A DNA stretch of 11,115 nt. Source: Sphingomonas sp. Lineage in GTDB: Bacteria > Pseudomonadota > Alphaproteobacteria > Sphingomonadales > Sphingomonadaceae. How positions within the stretch are numbered: position 1 is the first letter of the stretch; every line of letters starts with the position of its first letter. The notes below the pieces were generated by a model. The model worked only from the letters and a program-made list of their open reading frames with translations, was not told the DNA's origin and made no database searches. The stretch is from assembly GCA_025981625.1 (NCBI GenBank), contig JAICXF010000056.1, positions 1 through 11,115 of the forward strand, given 5' to 3'. Positions 8,113 through 11,115 of this stretch are shown one piece after another. The translations under genes and the position numbers were made by a program.

Positions 8113-8545
8113 GGACCAGAAACCTTTCGTTGATTGCGACCTCACACCAGCTGCCATCAGGCTGAATCTCAGTCAGATACGCGCGCTCAAAGCCGACCGG
8201 CCCCATCGCAAAGTCGGGAATGACTAAGCTGAGAAACCCTACATCGCCCAAGAGCGGATAGGTATCGTCGGTCGGCGAGTGAAATGCCTCGAACGGATGT
8301 GTGTGGACCTGGACCCGAACGCCTAAGCCGCGACTCGAGAGGTCTTCCCAAAACGCGCTGATCCAGCTGGACTCGATCTGAAGCGCGTAAGCGCTCGATG
8401 AATGCTTTGGATGCGCAACCTCTATTAGCTGAAGCCGTTCGGTCCAGCTGCTTAACCAGTACACCTGGCATTCGCGGAAGTTCTCGCCGCACGACCGAAA
8501 AGTTGCGAACGTCTCTTCAATCATGCGGCGAGGGAGTTGGTACAT
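8102..8545 (-). CDS. JAB/JAMM metalloprotease (Mov34/MPN/PAD-1 family)
   Basis: A 147-residue single-domain JAB peptidase, predicted to remove or mature the ubiquitin-like protein. The JAMM zinc motif is visible as HTHPFEAFHSPTDD: His81, His83, Ser90 and Asp93, with the upstream catalytic Glu probably Glu25 in FRECQVYW. The spacing from the second His to Ser is one residue shorter than in RadC or Rpn11-type motifs; a shorter spacing of this kind would fit the stand-alone prokaryotic JABs that travel with E1 genes. No E1/E2 domain is fused. It starts 6 bp after the UBL stop and overlaps the E1 start by 11 bp, so the three genes form one translationally coupled operon. In Bil (BilD) and type II CBASS (Cap3), enzymes of this family deconjugate UBL or CD-NTase conjugates; a similar role here is an inference. 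Confidence 0.88.
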   Translation of the reverse strand: MYQLPRRMIEETFATFRSCGENFRECQVYWLSSWTERLQLIEVAHPKHSSSAYALQIESSWISAFWEDLSSRGLGVRVQVHTHPFEAFHSPTDDTYPLLGDVGFLSLVIPDFAMGPVGFERAYLTEIQPDGSWCEVAINERFLVHDD

Positions 8546-8551
8546 CGGCGT

Positions 8552-8887
8552 CTAGCCAGCGCGGACGGCCGAGGGACGCAGAAGGAGTTCGTCACCCTTC
8601 TTGACCTTGGCCTCCTTCACGGTCTGGCTGTCCGACAACTCAGCACCTTCCTTAGGAAACAACCCTAAGAGGTGCGGATTGGTCGTGATACCGAACAGGG
8701 CGATCGCCTTCTCGCGGACGCTACCAATCGTTTCGTCCTTTTCGACGTCCAGAGGCTTTTTGAGGCCATTGTAATTGATGGTGATCTCGAACGATTTGTC
8801 GTGATCGCGGCCGCCGCCATGCGCTTCGTCGGGACGACCGCGCTCGCCAGAGTCGTCGCCGAATTCCTTCTGTTCCTGCTTGTCCAT
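8552..8887 (-). CDS. Ubiquitin-like beta-grasp protein ending in Ala-Gly
   Basis: A 111-residue protein with a flexible charged N-terminal tail (residues 1-31, rich in D, E, G, H) followed by one ubiquitin-like fold at about 33-105. It opens FEITINYNGLKKPLDVEKDE, contains a central helix IGSVREKAIALFG, and ends KKGDELLLRPSAVRAG. The chain stops exactly at Gly111, so the C-terminus is already exposed and needs no trimming, as expected for an E1 substrate; the penultimate residue is Ala instead of the usual Gly. It resembles the single-domain UBLs that accompany E1 and JAB genes in predicted prokaryotic ubiquitin-like operons; I could not check which named DUF it belongs to. It is first in the operon, with GGAG about 8 bases before ATG 8887. 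Confidence 0.75.
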   Translation of the reverse strand: MDKQEQKEFGDDSGERGRPDEAHGGGRDHDKSFEITINYNGLKKPLDVEKDETIGSVREKAIALFGITTNPHLLGLFPKEGAELSDSQTVKEAKVKKGDELLLRPSAVRAG

Positions 8888-8908
8888 CTGAGTTCACTCC
8901 ATCGCCAG

Positions 8909-8937
8909 TTGCACAATCGCAACCGATTCGATATATA
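8909..8937 (+). promoter_or_regulatory. Candidate promoter of the XRE-ImmA pair
   Basis: TTGCAC (8909-8914), a 17-bp spacer, then TATATA (8932-8937, followed by AGG). Start of transcription would be near 8944, leaving a ~54-nt leader that contains the palindrome at 8946-8970. The -10 hexamer is shared with the opposite promoter. A second small dyad, GTTGC/GCAAC at 8908-8923, overlaps the -35 box. Confidence 0.45.
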
Positions 8938-8960
8938 AGGAACGCGGTTGGGAATTGCAA
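8932..8960 (-). promoter_or_regulatory. Candidate promoter of the UBL-JAB-E1 operon
   Basis: Read on the minus strand: TTGCAA (8960-8955), a 17-bp spacer, TATATA (8937-8932). Each hexamer has 4/6 agreement with sigma-70 consensus and the spacer is ideal. Transcription would start near 8925, giving a ~38-nt leader before ATG 8887. The -35 box lies in the middle of the 25-bp palindrome. Confidence 0.5.
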
Positions 8961-8970
8961 GTTCCGAACC
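8946..8970. promoter_or_regulatory. Candidate operator palindrome for the XRE regulator
   Basis: A 25-bp interrupted palindrome with arms GGTT-n-GGAA (8946-8954) and TTCC-n-AACC (8962-8970) around the TTGCAA at 8955-8960. All eight arm positions pair. It covers the -35 of the UBL promoter and lies just after the expected transcript start of the XRE gene, so one bound dimer could repress both directions. Binding by the adjacent XRE protein is inferred from position. Confidence 0.6.
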
Positions 8971-8997
8971 GTTTCGAAAGTAACAATAGGAGAATGC

Positions 8998-9351
8998 ATG
9001 GGTGTAACGTTCGACAACGAGGCCTTTTTCTCCGCTCTCAATGCCGAACGGCTCAGTCGACAGATGACCTGGAAAGAGGTCGCGGAAGAAGCCGGAATTG
9101 CCGCCTCAACGTTGACGAGAATGGGGGATGGCAAAAACCCGGACGTGAACGGCTTGGCCGCACTACTTGCCTGGTCCGGACTCAAAGCAGACAGCTTCAT
9201 AGAAGGGGCGAAGGAAAGTCCCGAAAACTATTCACAAGCCGTTGCTCTGCTAAGAGCTATGCCAGACTTGAGTAAACCTCAGCTCGATGTGTTGGTTAAC
9301 ATCCTTGAGACGACGTACAAAACTCTGAAGGAGCAGCGTGTCGACGCTTAG
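8998..9351 (+). CDS. XRE-family transcriptional regulator
   Basis: A 117-residue protein with a Cro/CI-type helix-turn-helix at about residues 20-66: MTWKEVAEEAGIAASTLTRM with recognition helix around ASTLTRM, then NPDVNGLAALLAWSGL. The C-terminal ~45 residues are helical and may form the dimer interface or the target of the peptidase. AGGAG at 8988-8992 precedes ATG 8998. The start at 8994 (overlapping ATGCATG) is in another frame and was not chosen. It is divergent from the UBL operon across a shared promoter region and overlaps the ImmA-like gene by 14 bp. The arrangement matches ImmR-ImmA or DdrO-IrrE pairs, in which the peptidase inactivates the repressor. A role as repressor of the UBL operon and of itself is inferred. 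Confidence 0.85.
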   Translation: MGVTFDNEAFFSALNAERLSRQMTWKEVAEEAGIAASTLTRMGDGKNPDVNGLAALLAWSGLKADSFIEGAKESPENYSQAVALLRAMPDLSKPQLDVLVNILETTYKTLKEQRVDA

Positions 9352-9895
9352 GCGTGGGTTCAAAGCGGATGCTGAGAGAATGTCACTCAGCATCCGCTTT
9401 AAGCTCGGCATCCCTCCAACGGGTCCGTTAGCCCCGGAGCAGGTTTGCCGAGCATTCGATATTCAACTGCTTCGCATGAGTGATCTCAGTTGCGATGTTT
9501 CACCGTTCCAAGGAGCAGCCAACGACAAGTTTTCCGCCATGACGGTTTGCGCGGGGCTGCAGCGGGCAATTGTGCACAATGACAGTCATCACCCATTCCG
9601 ACAGGCCAGCAATATATTCCATGAATTGGCCCACTGTTTCTTGGGCCATAGTGGCTGCACGATCTTAAACGCCGATGGCACTCGTTCGTACAACAGCACG
9701 ATCGAAAGCGAAGCCAGCTATCTTGGCGGTGCACTCCATCTGCCGAAGGATGCAGCTCTCCACGTGCTGCGAAATGGCCTAAAGCCAACGGCACAAATAA
9801 TCTATCAAATCAGCCGACCGATGCTCGAATATCGGCTCCGCGCTAGTGGCGCTCAAACGATATTCGCTCGATCTCTAGCGAAGCGTTCCCGCTAG
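9338..9895 (+). CDS. ImmA/IrrE-type metallopeptidase
   Basis: A 185-residue zinc peptidase of the ImmA/IrrE (COG2856) type. The motif HELAH at 95-99 supplies two zinc-binding His and the catalytic Glu96. The following TIESEASYLGGALHLP (from about 121) carries the usual third ligand Glu (123 or 125) and the [FL]xxxLxxP ending. The likely substrate is the XRE protein encoded immediately upstream, whose cleavage would derepress the divergent promoters; this is inferred from known ImmR-ImmA and DdrO-IrrE pairs. The GTG at 9338 was chosen because AAGGAG lies just ahead (9328-9333) and the overlap with the XRE gene suggests coupling; ATG 9380 is an alternative. The stop at 9893-9895 touches the right direct repeat of the island. 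Confidence 0.87.
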   Translation: MSTLRRGFKADAERMSLSIRFKLGIPPTGPLAPEQVCRAFDIQLLRMSDLSCDVSPFQGAANDKFSAMTVCAGLQRAIVHNDSHHPFRQASNIFHELAHCFLGHSGCTILNADGTRSYNSTIESEASYLGGALHLPKDAALHVLRNGLKPTAQIIYQISRPMLEYRLRASGAQTIFARSLAKRSR

Positions 9896-9906
9896 CTTAG
9901 CTCTCA
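9894..9906. repeat. Right direct repeat bounding the island
   Basis: AGCTTAGCTCTCA, a 12/13 match to 6818-6830 in the same orientation. Read on the minus strand it contains the TAA stop (9899-9897) of the displaced lepA 3' end, so the insertion point coincides with the end of lepA. The inner 9-mers of the two copies are also exact reverse complements, so an inverted-end reading is possible, but flanking similarity favours a direct repeat. Confidence 0.5.
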
Positions 9907-10048
9907 TCCCCCATCTTCAGCGCAGCGATAAACGCCTCGTGGGGAATGCTCACAGACCCTACTCCCGCATGCGCTTCTTGCCCTCCTTCTGCTTCTCCAG
10001 CAGCTTCCGCTTCCGCGTCGCGTCTCCCCCATAGCACTTGGCCGTCAC
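9897..10048 (-). pseudogene. Displaced, frameshifted 3' end of lepA
   Basis: The minus strand encodes [20 protein letters not shown] and on to KKRMRE, then, after a one-base deletion in the next Tyr codon (at 9959-9960, creating an in-frame TAG), GSVSIPHEAFIAALKMGDES and a TAA at 9899-9897. This is the last ~50 codons of LepA, lying 214 bp downstream of the matching part of the intact gene. It differs from it at many synonymous sites and has GC-rich third positions like the core genome, so it is probably the original native end, not a recent copy. Confidence 0.85.
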
Positions 10049-10061
10049 GAGCTCGGCTTTG

Positions 10062-10082
10062 GGTTCACGCCCCACGTGAACC
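10062..10082. terminator. Hairpin downstream of lepA
   Basis: A perfect 8-bp stem, GGTTCACG (10062-10069), loop CCCCA, CGTGAACC (10075-10082), about 30 bp after the lepA stop on the minus strand. It is well placed to end lepA transcription, but it lacks a U-run, so it may instead be a repeat or a recombination relic between the intact gene and the displaced end. Confidence 0.4.
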
Positions 10083-10112
10083 GTCGCCTCGCTTCCGCAG
10101 CGCCCAAGGCCC

Positions 10113-11115
10113 TCACTCCTCGCCCATGCGTAAAGCAGCTATGAATGCTTCTTGAGGGATCGACACGCTGCCGTATTCCCTCATGCGTTTCTTTCCTTCC
10201 TTCTGCTTCTCCAAGAGCTTCCGTTTGCGGGTGGCATCGCCGCCATAGCACTTAGCGGTGACATCTTTTCTGAGGGCCCCGATCGTCTCGCGCGCGATGA
10301 TCTTGCCGCCGATCGCGGCCTGGATGGGGATCTTGAAGAGGTGCCTCGGGATCAGGTCCTTCAGGCGCTCGCACATGCCGCGGCCCCTCGCCTCGGCGTT
10401 GGCGCGGTGGACGATCATGCTGAGCGCGTCGACCGGCTCGCCGTTGACCATGATGCTCATCTTGACGAGGTCGCCCTCGCGGTGGCCGATCTGGTGATAG
10501 TCGAAGCTCGCATAGCCGCGGCTGATCGACTTCAGGCGGTCGTAGAAATCGAACACCACCTCGTTGAGCGGAAGCTCGTAGCGAAGCATCGCGCGGGCGT
10601 GGCTTCCGGTGCCGACATAGGTCAGGTCCTTCTGGACCCCGCGGCGGTCCTGGCACAGCTTGAGCACCGCGCCGAGATATTCGTCGGGGACGTAGATGGT
10701 GGCGTCGATCCACGGCTCCTCGACCGCCTCGATGGCATTGGCGTCGGGCCAGTCGGCGGGGTTGTGGATTTCCAGGATGTCCCCCTGGCGCACACCCCCA
10801 TTCCGCTCATCCTGAGTAGGGACTGAGCCCCGTCGAAGCCCCGTATCGAAGGACCCACCACGCAAATGAACCTCGTACACCACGCTTGGCGCGGTGGTGA
10901 TGAGATCGAGATCGTACTCGCGGGTCAGGCGCTCCTGGATGATCTCGAGGTGGAGAAGGCCGAGGAAGCCGCAGCGGAAGCCGAAGCCGAGCGCCGCGCT
11001 GGTCTCCATCTCGAAGCTGAACGAGGCGTCGTTGAGGCGCAGCTTGTAAAGGCTGTCGCGGAGCTTCTCGAAGTCTGCGGCGTCGACCGGGAAGAGGCCG
11101 CAGAAGACGACCGGC
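10113..11115 (-). CDS. lepA: Elongation factor 4 (LepA), 5' end outside window
   Basis: C-terminal ~334 residues of the ribosome-associated GTPase LepA/EF4, which acts on stalled or mistranslocated ribosomes. The visible part starts [20 protein letters not shown], includes [18 protein letters not shown] (EF-G domain III-like), [19 protein letters not shown] (EF-G C-like domain) and the LepA-specific C-terminal domain with [21 protein letters not shown] and the ending [13 protein letters not shown]. The G domain and the start are beyond the window; ATG 11009 is internal. Two oddities: about 24-26 extra residues (RGGSFDTG...GGVRQ, 10785-10862) between VYEVHL and [11 protein letters not shown], encoded by an intergenic-type repeat, and a last ~50 codons with clearly less GC-rich third positions than the rest, consistent with replacement of the 3' end. 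The frame is open throughout, so the gene may still be functional. Confidence 0.96.
   Translation of the reverse strand, partial: PVVFCGLFPVDAADFEKLRDSLYKLRLNDASFSFEMETSAALGFGFRCGFLGLLHLEIIQERLTREYDLDLITTAPSVVYEVHLRGGSFDTGLRRGSVPTQDERNGGVRQGDILEIHNPADWPDANAIEAVEEPWIDATIYVPDEYLGAVLKLCQDRRGVQKDLTYVGTGSHARAMLRYELPLNEVVFDFYDRLKSISRGYASFDYHQIGHREGDLVKMSIMVNGEPVDALSMIVHRANAEARGRGMCERLKDLIPRHLFKIPIQAAIGGKIIARETIGALRKDVTAKCYGGDATRKRKLLEKQKEGKKRMREYGSVSIPQEAFIAALRMGEE
10785..10862. repeat. Intergenic-type repeat inserted in frame in lepA
   Basis: The core at 10808-10856 begins CATCCTGAG and ends TCGAAGGACCC, with a second GTCGAAG inside. This has the form of the CATCCTGAG...GTCGAAGGAC repeat widespread between genes in sphingomonads and other Proteobacteria. 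Compared with the E. coli LepA layout, the protein carries about 24 extra residues exactly here, i.e. an in-frame insertion of about 72-78 bp. Confidence 0.7.

Noticed and set aside
6820..9351. Type II CBASS assignment
   Set aside because: JAB and E1 resemble Cap3 and part of Cap2, but there is no CD-NTase, no effector and no E2 domain in the E1 protein, and a free ubiquitin-like gene is present.
6818..9906. Island as a transposon with 9-bp terminal inverted repeats (AGCTAAGCT/AGCTTAGCT)
   Set aside because: The 9-mers are exact reverse complements, but similarity extends only in the direct orientation (TCCCG before, CTCA after), and there is no transposase.
10152..10826. 224-codon open frame on the plus strand opposite lepA
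   Set aside because: Shadow of lepA on the other strand; no recognisable motif or start signal.

Overview
The window looks like the chromosome of a high-GC alphaproteobacterium, most probably a sphingomonad. The basis is the very GC-rich third codon positions in the flanking genes, the style of the LepA, hybrid kinase and aldo/keto reductase proteins, and many small palindromic intergenic repeats of types common in that group. This placement is an inference from composition and protein style, not from a marker gene search.

Layout. 1-1010: 3' part of an aldo/keto reductase, followed by a stub of a zinc alcohol dehydrogenase cut off by palindromic repeats. 1286-5053, minus strand: AAA+ ATPase, then a PAS-rich hybrid histidine kinase with a C-terminal receiver, then a small secreted EF-hand protein. 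5167-6413, plus strand: two overlapping conserved-hypothetical-type genes, the first carrying two repeat-derived coding insertions. 6414-6819: about 400 bp of palindromic repeats plus a probable antitoxin remnant. 6820-9895: a lower-GC island with five genes. 9897-10112: a decayed second copy of the lepA 3' end. 10113 to the window end, minus strand: lepA, whose start is outside the window.

The centre of interest is the island. On the minus strand it encodes a ubiquitin-like protein (UBL), a JAB/JAMM metalloprotease and an E1/ThiF-like activating enzyme, tightly packed in that order. No E2 is recognisable in the window. Divergently, it encodes an XRE regulator overlapping an ImmA/IrrE-type metallopeptidase. 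The 110-bp gap between the two units has a nearly symmetric divergent promoter, with one TATATA flanked by 17-bp spacers and TTGCA-type boxes on both sides. A 25-bp palindrome covers one -35 box. This suggests that the XRE/ImmA pair controls the UBL-conjugation operon as a regulated, probably anti-phage or stress, module related to the Bil and type II CBASS ubiquitin-like machinery but lacking an E2.

The island is bounded by 13-bp direct repeats with 12/13 identity (6818-6830 and 9894-9906). The right copy overlaps the stop codon of the displaced lepA 3' end. The intact lepA has a less GC-rich last ~50 codons, while the decayed copy is GC-rich and native-looking. Together this is the pattern expected if mobile elements used the lepA 3' end as a target, although no integrase is present. 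Repeat elements have also entered coding sequence in frame, in lepA and in the 5167-6120 gene.
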